Shown: positions 1-11,740 of the stretch, piece after piece | Layout of the letters: every line of letters begins with the position of its first letter | Numbering within the stretch: the first letter of the stretch is position 1 | Origin: Tiliqua scincoides | Taxonomy: Eukaryota; Chordata; Lepidosauria; Squamata; Scincidae | DNA length: 64,000 nucleotides | Reading direction: 5' to 3' | Assembly: GCF_035046505.1 (NCBI RefSeq) | Contig: NC_089821.1 | Coordinates: 55,708,256-55,772,255 of the forward strand | Translations under genes and position numbers: made by a program | The notes under the pieces: model-generated | The model's database searches: none | Told to the model about the DNA's origin: nothing | The model's input: the letters and a program-made list of their open reading frames with translations, nothing else

Positions 1-232
1 AGAGGCCCTACCAGACCCAAACAGCAGAAATGGTCCATCCACAATCTCAGATGCCAGAGCCATGCTTTTCTCCCCCCCCCCCCCCGCCCAAAGAGAAGGC
101 CCTACCAGACCCAAACAGCAAAAATGGTCCATCCAAAATCTCAGATGCTGGAGCCATGCTTTTCTCTCCCCTCCCAAAGAGAAAGACCCTACCAGACCCA
201 AACAGCAGAAATGGCCCATCCAAAATCTCCTG
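1..232. repeat. Minisatellite, ~86-bp unit, about 2.7 copies
   Basis: Three successive units begin near 1, 92 and 177 with AGAGRCCCTACCAGACC-like sequence. Each carries an AAACAGCARAAATGG block followed by ATCTCAGATGC and GCCATGCTTTTCTC. The first unit has an expanded C tract near 72-89. The array runs off the left edge, so its true length is unknown. Open frames across it on both strands are products of the tandem repetition and are not taken as genes. Confidence 0.8.
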
Positions 233-739
233 CCTGCTCACCCCCCCAAATGATGCCAGAGTCACTCAGCAGCAGCCTCCAGGGTCCTGCAAAGTGCCTG
301 CACAGCCACTCAGCTCCCAGGAAGGTGATTGAAGGCACTGAGCACATTCCCTCCAGGCTTTTTCATGCCTGCCTCTCTGGTGTCCTGTGACTATCAGCAG
401 GTCGATATGATTGGCCCCTAAGGTGAGTTACTGAGCAACAGCAGCCTGAGCTGATTGGAGGAGGCTGCCTGCAGGGAGGGGCTGAGCTCTCAAGGAACAG
501 GAGCTAAATTGGAGGACATTCAACCACATTTACATGACAAGTGTGGAAAAAATGCCAAGGGGGCAAACTGCTGGCTCTGGGGGAGGGAATCCCCCTGGCC
601 CCCCCTAGCTACGGCCCTGAATTCTGAAGTAGGTGAACGTTTGTTCTTTTCAGATGAACCAACTTATGTGTTGGTGCTGGGTTATTTTCATTTTCCAGCA
701 ATGGCATTGTCCACAACAGAACTGCCAAACATGTCGTTC
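233..739. other. No recognised feature
   Basis: Mixed-composition DNA after the minisatellite. I see no exon, tRNA-like box or clear repeat ends. It may contain upstream parts of the retroelement fossil that follows, but nothing readable supports that. Confidence 0.4.
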
Positions 740-1190
740 CATGACTCAGATCTTTTTTTGTGAGACATGGTGCACATGCTGTTGTCTTGTCTGATATTGT
801 ACCTTTGTTTGACTGCCATGATTTCAAAGACTTTGCATGACTATGATTTCAGACATATTATTTCAAATCCCAGGTTTCCACAGACTAATAGGCTGGTGGA
901 ATATGATGCCAAGATAATCAAAAGAGTGCTTAAGAAAGCAGAAGATTCTAATACAGATCCTTATTTAGCTCTGCTAAATTACAGAGCAGCACCTTTGAAA
1001 ATGGGACTATTTCCTGTTGAATTTTTGTTTGGAAGAAAAGTGAGAACTAAGTTGCTTCACTACAGGATCAACCTTTCAGCACAATAATTTTGTAAATGCA
1101 TGGAAAAGTGAGAGGAAAGTGAACCAGAAATTCTGTTATGATAAAGCGTCATGCAATCTTAAAACTTTGCAACCACAAGACCATGCACAG
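740..1190 (+). mobile_element. Fossil Ty3/gypsy-type LTR retrotransposon, integrase fragment
   Basis: A readable stretch near 767-1087 has the layout of the C-terminal half of a Ty3/gypsy integrase core: a block with PQTN, then a PYLALLNYRAAP-type block, then the FLFGRKVRT-like motif. The piece just downstream still resembles the basic linker after the integrase core. No LTRs, primer-binding site, gag or reverse transcriptase were recognised nearby, so this is an isolated old remnant. It is clearly broken and non-functional. The family assignment rests on motif order only. Confidence 0.7.
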
Positions 1191-1405
1191 TAAGCTATGG
1201 TCATTTGAGAAGTAGTTTCTCAATCCGATGAGGCGACAACTGCTGATGGGCAAACATATGGGAATAACAGGAAAGATCTTTAATAGATTCGTAAGCTGGA
1301 GAAGGAAAAAAAGACAGCTGTAGATACAACTGGTGATTAAGCACATAGGACAACATACATACAGTTGCAGTAAGTGGGAAGTGACCTGTCAGATAAGAGT
1401 TTCAG
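1191..1405. other. No recognised feature
   Basis: AT-leaning DNA between the gypsy fossil and an AATCCTA-type fragment. No coding or repeat signature was seen. Confidence 0.4.
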
Positions 1406-1525
1406 CCCAGTCCTAACTAAGCCCCCTGTTTAGGGGACTGCACCAGTTCCTCCTCAAGGGAAATTTGTTCCCTTACCTTGGGGTAAGTGTCTTCCACCCC
1501 TATGGGTCTCCTCAGATGTATGCTA
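1406..1525. mobile_element. Fragment of a long AATCCTA-type foldback element
   Basis: It begins CAGCCCAGTCCTAACTAAG and contains the TTCCCTTACCTTGGGGTAAG and ATGGGTCTCCTCAGA blocks that recur in the long AATCCTA elements of this window (for example near 7380-7435, 14060-14100 and 54090-54140). The far end was not found, so it is probably a fragment. Confidence 0.45.
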
Positions 1526-3596
1526 TACAAAATAGCACATGGGAATGTGACTGAGATTGGAACCACAGCAAAGTCATAAAGCTCCAATCTCCCACATAGT
1601 TTCACCCTTTTTTGTAGTCTCCTGCTGCTATTTAAAAACAAAACCCACCATTCCACATTACATATAACATATAGTTTGGCCCTCGAATTCTGAAAGTTCT
1701 TACTACAATAGTGGGACACACTGACTAGCAGTAGCTGTAATGGATTATAGTTAGCGGACTTCCCTGGACTTATCTGCATGTGTCAGAGACTGAGCTCAGA
1801 ATTTTCAACATGCCAACCATGTGGCCTACAATGGAGCCATGGGCCCTTCTTCCTCAGTCTGTCGACTGTGTTTTGGTGATACTAATGGCGGTCTCAGAAT
1901 GCATCTGAATTCTATCCAAGCAAAAAAGACTGACAGATGGCCCTTACATTTCATGATTATGACTGTAGAAATAAAAGTTGTAGAGACAAAGTGGTTTAAA
2001 AGCATGTATATATAGAAAGGAAGTAGGAGAAGTAAGGCTGTAGAACCACCAAAGGATCAGAACTGTTTACTTGGCAACTCTTGGTCAATCTGAATTGTCA
2101 GTATGGTAAGAACTGGTGAAGGCTATGAGGCAGCTCAAGAAGTTGTATGTGCGAACCAAGTGAGTTGATCTGAGGTAACAGAAACCTTTAGGATAGGAAG
2201 ATTTTTTAAAGACCATTTTACAGTGAATATAAACCATTTTATGGTATTCCCAGCAAAAAATGTTTCTGAACACATGCACACATGTTCTCCATTAATTAGG
2301 AAGAAACCACTGCTAACAACACACTGCACCAGAGTTGCCAAGAACTGTCAGATGAAGGACAAGGAAGACCACTGAGCATAGCTTGCTGCCTCCCTGGAGA
2401 AAGGAAGAGTCAGCCAGCAGGCAGCTCTGTACGGTTGGACCAGCCAGGTTCATGCTTGGGGCTGCCGCCTTTTGAAAAACAGAACTAAATCTCTGTGAGA
2501 TCTGGATCCAGGCAGGAGTGTACAAAAAGTGTGCCTGAGTAAAACAACAATTCTACTTGGGAACTATTTTTGGAATTGAAAAATACAGAAAGAGGGAGGG
2601 GCCTCCCACTCTCTGAAATTTATGTACAACATCTTTATTTTGTTGTATTAAATAAAGGACAGTAGAATTGAGAAGAGGGGAGGACCTTGGCTCCTTGCTT
2701 CAGTTGGACTAGGCTTACCTTAAATGTCAGTCAAAACCAATTACACCAAAGCTTTTACCTTGGCAGACTCCCAGCATGCACCTCAGCATCTCATAATCAA
2801 GGCTGAACCAAAGCATTTGACAACCCAGGCAAGTATACTGCCTAATCTGGGAAGGGTGGTCCAGATCTCTTGTATTGCTGGAGACAACAGTGTGCACAAT
2901 CCAAGCCGGGCACTCCAACATCTTCTTGACCCATCATTGTGAAGGGTCTTGGGTGCTCACCTCAGTGTGTGATGCTGCTTTCCTAGAGCCCTAAAAATAT
3001 CATCCTCCCACTTGGAAGGTATCACACTACCACTTGATTTGCTTATGCAATTAAGACCAGCCCTGATAGATTCTCCCTCAATTGCACATATACCCTGTGC
3101 TACAGCCTTCATAGCCATTGTATAACTTGGCCATATCATCTGCTGCTTCCATTGGACTGAATCTACTGAAGAATAGATGGCAAATTAAAATCATGAAGGG
3201 TCATGTCGTTCCTTCCAAAAATCTAACGTTGGCCAGAGTACTAGATATACATATTGTCCTTGTAACAATCACGTTACAAACAAGAAACATTTATTCTGTA
3301 AGGCCTCTCTCTACAATCACTTCTACTTTTAGATTTGGAAAGCTCGGAATGGAAACATTCCCCCTTTTTTTTTGCAAATACTCAGCTGTTCTAGTGAAAC
3401 TCAGACATGTCAATGAATAAACATATAAACTGGAGTCTTTTTCTTAAGGTAAATTTAGATGTATACAGCTTGAGTGGTGGACCCCAATGAGTCTTATTGG
3501 CCAGATGTGCATCTTTCCATAGAGAACGTCGCTCAGGACCAACCAGTTATTCTTTTTTCCAGTAGCTCCTGTTTGTGTAGGGTGTTAACTAGTGTA
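1526..3596. other. No recognised feature (2.1 kb)
   Basis: Unique-looking, AT-leaning DNA. Short frames occur on both strands but none has a recognisable domain. No tandem repeats, SINE boxes or inverted ends were seen. Confidence 0.4.
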
Positions 3597-3794
3597 GGGC
3601 GCAATCCTAAACCCTTGTCAGTGCTTTCCAGCACTGGCATAGCGGTGCCAATCGGACATGTGCTGCATCCTGCAGTTGGGTGTCACTCACAGAGACCTCC
3701 TCAAAGTAAGGGAATGTTTGTTGCCTTATCTCGGAGCTGCACTGCTATTATGTCAGTGCTGGAAAGCAAAAACATAAGGGGTTGGGATTGCACC
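3597..3794. mobile_element. Short AATCCTA foldback element (MITE-like)
   Basis: This 198-bp element begins GGGCGCAATCCTAAACCC and ends with the matching inverted GGGTTGGGATTGCACC. The TCAGTGCTTTCCAGCAC block near the left end is mirrored by GTCAGTGCTGGAAAGC near the right. Internal blocks (GTGCTGCATCCTGCAGTTGG; GTAAGGGAATGTTTGTT) recur at 5081-5281. There is no coding capacity, as expected for a non-autonomous inverted-repeat element. It is flanked by near-identical 17-bp direct repeats (3576-3592 and 3795-3811). Confidence 0.75.
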
Positions 3795-4699
3795 TGTAGA
3801 GTGTTAACTAGATAACTTGTGTCATTCATACAGCCACCGTCTCTCTACCCTTAGCCGGTGAAGTGTTTCATATTAAAAAAAAAAAAAAAGACTAATATTT
3901 TTACAGACACCAAATAAATAGTTAAATAAATTAATGTAACCTAACACTGTAATTTTTTTTAACTGATAGCTTGTGCAGGAAGAGGAATAAAGAAGAAGTC
4001 AGAGCTAGATGTAGAGCTACATTCAGAAGCAATGGTAGGAGACAGAAAAACTCAGCAAATCACAGAAAACAAACCACCTTTGCTCCTTCCTATAGGTAGG
4101 TATGTCTCCATATATGCTTTGTTAAATATTTCTGAGTTTTCACTCTGATGTTTAATGAATGAATGGGGATTCTAGATCTTGTGCTGATAGTGATGGCATT
4201 GTTTATACTGATATAGAGCCATCTATGTGCACAATGCTTTACAAACTATGAGAGGACAGGTGCATGCCCCATGGGGTTTACAAGCTATAAATAGACACAT
4301 TGGCAAATAACATTGGAGCCAGTCAAATGGTGTCTTGTATGGTAGATTGAAACAAGAAGCAACCTCAGTCATTCATTCGCTATATAGCTATAGCAATCGA
4401 TTGCTGTATGATCAAAGTACACGTGCACCAGTGGGATTGTGTATAACATAAATGGACACAGAGAGAGAGAATTGTGTGTATAATTCAGAAATATCATAAC
4501 CCAACTCTTATGATCAGCTCCAAAATGATATTATGTACACGATTATTCTGTTTCATGGGATAATCTTCAGGATAATACTTCCTTAAGAAGTAATTTTCTC
4601 CAATTGCTGAAATTTTAGCTGAAGACCTCTGAACTCTCTTCATTATCTTTTCTTAACCCCATTGCCTTCTGTTTTCTTATGCTACCATCCTATTTAGAT
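3795..4699. other. No recognised gene; poly(A) tract near 3875
   Basis: AT-rich DNA with an A tract near 3874-3888. No exon or transposon ends were seen. The last eight bases (4692-4699, ATTTAGAT) are the left target-site duplication of the next hAT element. Confidence 0.4.
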
Positions 4700-5039
4700 C
4701 AGTGGTTCCCAAAATGTGGGTTGGGATCCACTGATGGGTCATGACCTGATTTTTGGTGGGTCATGTAAAGGTGATGGAAAGATCAGATAATTGCCTAAAG
4801 CTATTCAAAAATCAGATAGATAGCTGCTAAAGAGCTGAACTCCTACAGTTTGCAAGCATGTGTAAATACAGGGAAATATATGTCTGAGTGTCTTTTTTCT
4901 GATTATTATTATTAAATAAATAAAATATTATTTCTTTCTAGATGTCCTTTTAAAAAAAAGTCTGATAAACTTATGTGGGTCCCGAGCGAGTGTCATTTTA
5001 AAAAGTAGGTCCTGGTGCTAAAAAGTTTGGGAACCACTG
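4700..5039. mobile_element. Non-autonomous hAT element (CAGTGGTTCCCAAA ends)
   Basis: This 340-bp foldback begins CAGTGGTTCCCAAAATGTGG and ends AAGTTTGGGAACCACTG. It is flanked by 8-bp duplications ATTTAGAT (4692-4699) and ATTCAGAT (5040-5047), which match at 7 of 8 positions. Eight-bp duplications and CAGTGGTTC...GAACCACTG ends are typical of hAT transposons. No transposase is present. The interior is AT-rich with ATT and AAAT runs. Related copies lie at 15373, 20221, 57403 and 61023. Confidence 0.88.
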
Positions 5040-5080
5040 ATTCAGATGGTAAACACACAGGTAGGAACTTGCCCCTTTTA

Positions 5081-5281
5081 GGGCGCAATCCTAACCCCTT
5101 ATGTCAGTGCTTTCCAGCACTGGTGTAGCGGTGCCAATGGGATGTGTGCTGCATCCTGCAGTTGGGTGTCACTCATGGAGGCCTTCTCAAAGTAAGGGAA
5201 TGTTTGTTCTCTTACCTCAGAGCTGCATTGCCCTTATGTCAGTGCTGGAAAGTACTGACATAAGGGGTTATGATTGCACCC
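5081..5281. mobile_element. Short AATCCTA foldback element
   Basis: This 201-bp element has terminal inverted repeats of about 41 bp. The left end is GGGCGCAATCCTAACCCC followed by TTATGTCAGTGCTTTCCAGC. The right end mirrors it and closes TTATGATTGCACCC. The left flank is TTA and the right flank AAA, compatible with a 3-bp TWA-type target as in PIF/Harbinger elements, but one copy does not prove that. Non-coding. Confidence 0.8.
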
Positions 5282-5338
5282 AAAGAGGCATAAAAATCTG
5301 CTGAGGCTAAACACTAAGTTTGATTGGATAGAACAGGA

Positions 5339-5381
5339 GAAGTGCTGGAAAGCACTGACATAAGGGGTTAGGATTGTGCCC
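5339..5381. mobile_element. Isolated terminal arm of an AATCCTA element
   Basis: Only one inverted-repeat arm is present: GTGCTGGAAAGCACTGACAT, then AAGGGGTTAGGATTGTGCCC, followed by TTA. It lies 58 bp beyond a complete copy and matches that copy's right arm, so it is a solo end or a remnant of a second insertion. Confidence 0.7.
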
Positions 5382-5384
5382 TTA

Positions 5385-6355
5385 GTGGTATTTAGGTACA
5401 CCACCTTGTTTCTTAGGTGCTGGAGAAGTAATAAAGATTACTATAGTATTATGTTATTACAATATGCACATACGAGGTTTCTTCCTGTGTGCATTCAATG
5501 TACATCCAACCCCAGCAGTTCAAATACCTGACTTTTGATGAGAAGCTTAGAACATGTCCGAATACCTGCATCTACATGAAAACTGGTAACACCTCTTTGT
5601 CTACTGGAAGTGGGGGAGGAGGAAGAGAGCGAGCCAGTGAGGAGCTCAGCCAAAAGTGAATGTTCTGGCAACATGTCCTGGAGGTCATAGTGAAGTTATT
5701 TATCATCACTGTGCATTTTCCTTCTCATCTGTGTGCAACTGGCTCCAATGGCTCAGCTTGCATTTTGGCTCCCAGAGCCGAACCAGTCCCTTGACTATGC
5801 TCTGCCTTGGCTTTCCATTCACACTTTCTGTCTCATCCAGTTGAGATGAGAGAGGAGCAATGACTGCAATAACTTGATTGGAAGAGCAGAGTCCAAAATC
5901 AGAAAAGCCTCTCTCTAGCCAAACTTCAGAGGGGAAAAAAAGGTATTGACAACATGTATCTCTGGTATACCTTGCAATATATATGTATGCATATTTATTC
6001 CAGATAGGCAAACCCATTTGCCACTGTTTATTTCAGATCATGTTATATTTTAGCACAAAGGAACTTATCCACAAAGTTCTACGAATTTGTTTTCATCTTC
6101 AGGGTGAGTTGGTGAGCTAGTGTACAGGCTAGTTAGTTCTACTAATATGCTTTTAAACTTTTTTCCTCCTTAATTGGCAAATACAGTAATATTTCACTTA
6201 CAGCCACTCTTACCAATCATAAATGTCTTCTCCAGAAAAGCCTGAAGTTACAGAACCAGTTTTCCATGTATATATAAAATACTATACTATACTATATATA
6301 GCATATATAAAATGTATGTATTTGTTCAGGGCTTGCAGTGTACCATATACACTGA
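5385..6355. other. No recognised feature
   Basis: Roughly 1 kb of unique-looking DNA. An alternating TA-rich run (about 6270-6318) precedes the next foldback element. No supported exon. Confidence 0.4.
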
Positions 6356-6534
6356 GGGCCCAATCCTATCCAGTTTTCCAGTGCCGGTGCAGCCATGCCA
6401 ATGGGGCATGCACTGCATCCTATGGTGGGCAGGCAGTCACAGAGGCCTCCTGAAGGTATGAGAGCATTTGTTGCCTTATCTCGGGGCTGCCTTGCAGCTG
6501 CACCGGTGCTGGAAAGTTGGATAGGATGGCACCC
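6356..6534. mobile_element. Short AATCCTA foldback element
   Basis: It begins GGGCCCAATCCTATCC, continues through GGTGCAGCCATGCCAATGGG and a TGCACTGCATCCTATGG block, and ends GCTGGAAAGTTGGATAGGAT followed by GGCACCC. The flanks are TGA and TAA. Same architecture as 5081-5281 but a different subfamily, with CTATCC in place of CTAACCCC at the end. Confidence 0.78.
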
Positions 6535-7267
6535 TAAGGTTGCAAACTGGTGCTCAGTTCAATGCGTCCATCCCATTATGATTGTTGAAGAACCACCATG
6601 CCACAGCCCAGTAAAATATGGTCAATAGATTGACAGCATAAGAGCCAGTGGATGCTACAGTAGGGACCAGAGGAAAACAAGCTTTGGTTAGAGTTTCAGG
6701 ACCCAAACTCCAAAACAACAGCAACAAAAGTAAATTCCAATCAAAGCTACCACCCATATATGGAAATGGTACCGAGCCAGTTGAAGTGGAGTTCACCATT
6801 TTAGGTTTCTGTGATCATCATATTGTAAAGGCTGCCATTAAAGCCTATCAACAAATCAGAACATGACAGTCCCTGGCTTCACCTTCTGAATAGATTCTGA
6901 ATTGTGCTGAGAAAATGTTTTCAGAGGGATTGCTCAAAGTCTGTCAGAAATACCCACAGGAACTACATTTAATAGGCTGTAATCTGGAGTTCATAAAACA
7001 AGTTTGATGGAGCATTTTATGCTACTTTAAGTTTGGAATTCTTTGGAGAGCATCCGAGGAGTCTCAGAAACACACACAAAACCTCCCTGATTGCATGAAA
7101 CATTTGCATTGTAAGACCTTGACCTTGAATAACTTCAATTTCACCCATCATGGTAGAGTTCTTAGAGGAGCCCTGCGACCTTATAAAATCTGGAAAGTTA
7201 TCATTCCCACATAGGTTATTCAAGAATACATTTTGAAAACAGGAGATGGGTTGAGAGGAAGATGAGA
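6535..7267. other. No recognised feature
   Basis: Frames at 6554-6866 on both strands have no recognised domain. Nothing else was identified. Confidence 0.4.
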
Positions 7268-7828
7268 ACCATCTTAAGAGCTAAATGGCTACCCTGCACT
7301 GGAACAGGCAAGCCAAGAGGATTGCACTGTATCTCGCATGGGATAGGGGCCCAAAGTGGCTCAACCAGAGGTAAGGGGAAACTTTTCCCATTACCTCCAG
7401 GTAAGACACCCTGGCCCCTATGGGTCTCCTCAGACATGCACCACCTTCTGAGGTGTCACAAGTCCGAGGAGAGTGGAACGGCTTGAAGCCGCTCTGAACT
7501 CCCTGGGAACGGGGCTTGGGATCTGGCATAACTGCCAGGTCCCGCGCGCCCGCCCACCGGGTTGCCCATCACCCGCCCTCCCCCCACCCTGGAACGCCTC
7601 CCTCCCACCTTGTCCCTGTCCACCCCAGAGTCTTACATCAGAGGAGCTCAGCCGACACAGGACTCAGAGCCTCCGTCGGCGCAGAGGCTTGTGTCAGCCT
7701 CCTCAGGCCAGCGCGCCTCTGTGCACCTGCCTTGCCAATTCCCAAGGAGGAGGAAACGTTTGCAACCCTCCTGGGCCAGCACACGGGACTTGTGCCGGCC
7801 CAAGGGCGCCTCTGGACTGTGCCCTAAT
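7268..7828. mobile_element. GC-rich long AATCCTA-type element
   Basis: This strongly GC-rich block shares segments with the long AATCCTA elements. TTTCCCATTACCTCCAGGTA and CCCTATGGGTCTCCTCAGAC lie near 7380-7435. The GGGCCAGCACACGGGACTTG end (about 7780) is a reverse relative of the start of the 24188-24728 element. Open frames on three registers (7473-7850) reflect high GC and few stops rather than a gene. Boundaries are approximate. Confidence 0.5.
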
Positions 7829-8911
7829 TAATACAAGGTTCACAATGTAATGCTATTTTATGAATTTAAATAAAAAGTAACATAATCATAAGTTTCACGT
7901 ACCAGGAAAGGATTCATAATCATAGTTCGGAGGTGTTGCCTTGGAAAAATTATTATTATTATTATATTGTAGTTTGACTAAATTCCCAAAGGAGTCAAAA
8001 TCCCAAAGGAATCAATTTCCAAAATCCTAAAAATTTCTCCCTCACACCATCAAATTTCTCAACATTTTAGAAAGAACAAACATTAAGATCCTTAGCACTC
8101 TTGACTGATATATCAGATTTAATGAAACATGCCATTTATCATCAGCATGAAACTATGGATAAAACAGCCTCTTTCTGCCATGAACTACCATTCATGGTGT
8201 CATTATTCACATCATTAGCAAAGCGGGTGGATAGCTTCTTACAAAACGTGATGAATGAATGTAACTTTAGGCATTTGTGATGAAGAAGAAAAGCAATGCA
8301 GAGGGTGGGCAAGGACAGAAATATCATTAGGTTTATTCAATGAATGCAAAACCCAAATTCATTTCTACTGCTCAGTTTGCCATTTAATACCACAGTACTA
8401 TTTAGGAATGTATGAATGACTTCTTCCTTAATATTTGCATGGATACTCCAACCTACCTTTGCATGTCTGGGCTATTTGCCAGCCACATTGTTGGAAAGTG
8501 AGTCTGTCACCAGACTCGAACAGCTCCCCGCCTCAAACTGCAGGTGGCTTGGTTTGTTGTATTCTCTGCTGTTGGTCATTATTATGGAGTAGACATATCT
8601 AATGTTTTGATTATTAAGCAAGATATATTTTTTTAAAAAATATATTTCATATTTTTCTTTTTATCAGAATGTGTTGGACTGACCTATTTTGCTTAATACA
8701 CAGAATGAGGGAGGGTAGGATTAGGATTGGGGGAGAGAAAGAGAGTGTGTGTGTTTGGGTATGCCCAATGGAAATACTGATGTCTTCCATTTGAGTCACA
8801 ATCCCCATGTTATATCACAAAGGACTTTCAAACTTCAGTTTGTGATACAGCAGGGGGAACTTTCACTCAGTGGGTGTCACTGAGCATACCCACACACACC
8901 TTTGGATCTAA
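7829..8911. other. No recognised gene; short (ATT)n near 7950
   Basis: AT-rich, unique-looking DNA with a short ATT run (about 7950-7967). A TATTTTTTTAAAAAATATA-like palindromic AT stretch lies near 8626-8645. No exon evidence. Confidence 0.4.
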
Positions 8912-9099
8912 GGGTACAATCCTAACCAACTAACCAACTTTCGAAGTAAGGACAATGCAGCTCTGAGGTAAGGGAACAAACATTCCCTGATCTAGAGGAG
9001 GTCTCCATGACTCCATGACTGCTACATAATTGCAGGATGCAGCACATGCCCCATTGGCCCATCTATCTTAGTGCTGGAAAGTTGGTTAGGATTTGGGCC
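8912..9099. mobile_element. Short AATCCTA foldback element, reverse orientation
   Basis: It starts GGGTACAATCCTAACC and ends GTGCTGGAAAGTTGGTTAGG then ATTTGGGCC. It is flanked by TAA on both sides (8909-8911 and 9100-9102), the best 3-bp duplication seen for this family. The internal order is reversed relative to 5081-5281, with the GAGGTAAGGGAACAAACATT block first and the CAGGATGCAGCACATGCCCC block second. Confidence 0.78.
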
Positions 9100-9972
9100 T
9101 AAGTCATATATGTGATAATCCACTGATGGCCAAATCCTATTTGGATGCCACACTAACAGTGCATCAACACCACCGCCATATCCAAATGCTGTCCAGGTAA
9201 TGTCACACTGATGCAGCCCTTCCCAGTAATGCCAACCAGCTGCAAGAATATCCACCAGCTGCAAGGAGCCCTAATGCCAGGAGAGTGACTGGGACAGATC
9301 ACAAACCCATGCAAAGCAGGAGCTGGTAGCTGACTGCACAGACACCCATTGGGAACCAGGCAAGATGGGTTTGAACCCAGTCAAGGGATTTGCCCTTACC
9401 AGCAAGGCACTCACCCTTTGCATGACTGGCCAGAAAAAACCGTTGCACGAAGAAAGGAAGACTGGTGTAGAACCAACACTGACCACTCCACAAAGCTGGT
9501 CTCTAAGCATCCTAACATAGTAGGAGACATGCAAAGAGCACTTCATCTAGCACTGAACACTTTGCATCACTTCAGACAGTCACATCTGACTGGGAGTCTG
9601 TATAGTTCATGGATCTATCCTAGTGAATGCTGGATGGGCCAATCATTAGGTTGGCATATGACACAGGGCAGCTACTGCCATGGCCCACCTGTCTAACTAC
9701 TCCCATATAACCTATATGCTTCACTTCATCACCAGCAGTGGAGAAGTGGTGTACTGTGAGGTCAGTGTACCGCTAGCTTTTTCCAGAGCCTGGCCCTTTG
9801 CGTGCAACTCATAGAAATTTTGTGTGTTTTATCACACAACATTTTTCTAGATTGGAATAAATTCCTTCTAATTTCTCACATTTTTCTTTGGAACCATAGC
9901 AGTCAGCAACTGAACACATCTTTCATTACTCAGAGCAAAGGAGACAAAGTCAGGTGAACGTTGGACAGCACA
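9100..9972. other. Mostly unrecognised; possible AATCCTA fragment at 9128-9240
   Basis: GGCCAAATCCTATTTGGATG at about 9127 resembles an AATCCTA end, but no matching far end was found. The rest holds no supported exon or repeat. Confidence 0.35.
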
Positions 9973-10053
<81 letters not shown>

Positions 10054-10054
10054 G
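9973..10054. repeat. (TTA)n microsatellite, ~80 bp
   Basis: An uninterrupted TTA/ATT repeat of about 27 units. The poly-asparagine frame read through it on the minus strand is an artefact. Confidence 0.95.
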
Positions 10055-11579
10055 AATCTACAATTACCATGAAGAAAACATGTCCGCAAAAGTGGAGGAA
10101 AGGCAGGGTAGAAGTAGATTAAATCAATCAATCAACCTATTTGAGAAATAATACTTCTCTCTGCACTCCAGTACTAGTTCCTATAGAAACAAATCCAAGA
10201 ACACTGCACCACCCACAAAGGCCATTGCCACTTGGTTTCCCCAAACACCTGTTATTTTTATGAGTGCTTCTGATGAAATCATCAAAGCGTACGGCAACAT
10301 GGCTGTAGCACTTTGTCCGCCAGACCTCCTAGACAGCCAGGCATATAAATATTGCCAGATCTTGAAAATGCACGGAGGAGACAAGTTGACCAAAGCAGTG
10401 GTGATTGAGTAAGGTTTGCTGATAGAGGTCTTGTCTAGTAAGTCTAATAACACTTATCTGTATCAAATCTGAGAGAAAAGACAGGATTAGCTTACCGATA
10501 AGGTGTTCCACTTTGCCACTCTTAGCCACACATAATTTACCTTTCTGTTCTGTAAAATCTCCAGGTTAGTGTGGCTTTGCTTTTACAACTTTCAAGGCTC
10601 CAAGCAAGAACTCATCATAAACAGCTGCTTCTGGTTTTATGAAGGGGGAGTTCTTTTTATTGCTCTTGTGGCTATTGAACTTAATAGGAAGCCAACAATG
10701 GAAAGCCCAGTTGTGTAGATTACCCTGCAACTGTTGTTTGAGATATTTTATTATCATTGGAGCCTGAATTTGTTGGCTCCCATTTGCAGACCTATGGTGT
10801 GGCTACAGGAAATATTTACAAGGCATTTCTTTTCAGAGCTGTCTGTGGTATAACAATCTTTCCATGAGAGTTCAGTCTCAGTGAGCCACACATGCATGCT
10901 CTTTCTTTCCTTCTGGTAACCCTCAGCTTCACCCAACCTACTGAGTTTCCTCTGGTGTTCACAATGGAGACTATTAGCCATTGAAATAGTCATTTGGTGA
11001 TTGGAAACAATATTTCCTTTCCCAAAGATGGAGCCCATAAACAAGAATATGGTACTAGGGGAAATCAATAACTTTTCAGAACTTAAGTGTCACACTTAAG
11101 AGTTTTTCTCTCTGACTGCTTTCAACCACTTCTATATATCTGTTTGCTCAAATTGTGAGTACATTTCCCAAGCACACTGTCTTTTTTTTACTCGTCCACT
11201 GAATGAGTCAATATATTCAGAACTGTATTGTTATTTTAAAAATTCGACAAAGAGCAGGGTGAAATAGTAGGCGCCGTGGCCTGACACTCAGATAGGAGTG
11301 GGCTTTACAGAAGTCAGAACTCAAGCTTAGGGATCCATTGGACTTCTGGCAGGGATATTTGTTTCAGCTTTTCATCTGCATTTAGTGAAGTTTTTCATCC
11401 CCACTCCTAGTTAGTTTCAGTATTTTTTAGGTGTTCACTTAGTTTTTATTTCTTTTTTTAGTCCCTTGAAAATGCTCTACAAAGTATAGACTTTAGTACA
11501 AAGTATAGTATAATGTCAGGTTAAAATCTAGACATGGTGAATGTGGCCTTGAAACCTTATGTGTAATATTTTGTACTCA
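10055..11579. other. No recognised feature (1.5 kb)
   Basis: Unique-looking DNA with scattered minus-strand frames of 60-104 codons (for example 10754-11068) lacking any known domain. No repeat ends were seen. It is one of the less repetitive parts of the left half. Confidence 0.4.
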
Positions 11580-11581
11580 TA

Positions 11582-11633
<52 letters not shown>

Positions 11634-11688
11634 ATGAATGAATGAATGAATGAATGAATGAATGAATGAATGAATGAATGAATGAATG
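11580..11688. repeat. Compound microsatellite (AAAG)n then (AATG)n
   Basis: About 13 GAAA units (11580-11632) pass directly into about 14 GAAT units (11633-11688). The His-Ser-Phe-Ile repeats in overlapping minus-strand frames are purely due to this tract. Confidence 0.95.
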
Positions 11689-11740
11689 GGTGGGAGCTTT
11701 TCCCCACATATAGTATCATTGACATGGTTATCTTTTTCAT

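Noticed and set aside
30-390. Proline-rich frames at the left edge
   Set aside because: All are read through a tandem minisatellite.
6554-6866. Frames on both strands resembling a short exon
   Set aside because: No recognised protein, and opposite-strand frames overlap.
7473-7850. GC-rich frames in three registers resembling a proline-rich protein
   Set aside because: They lie in a GC-rich transposon-like block, and multiple open registers reflect base composition.
9961-10054. CRISPR-like regular repetition
   Set aside because: It is a trinucleotide microsatellite with no spacers. No CRISPR array is expected or seen in this vertebrate DNA.
9868-10131. Frame with a poly-asparagine run
   Set aside because: It is translation of the (TTA)n microsatellite.
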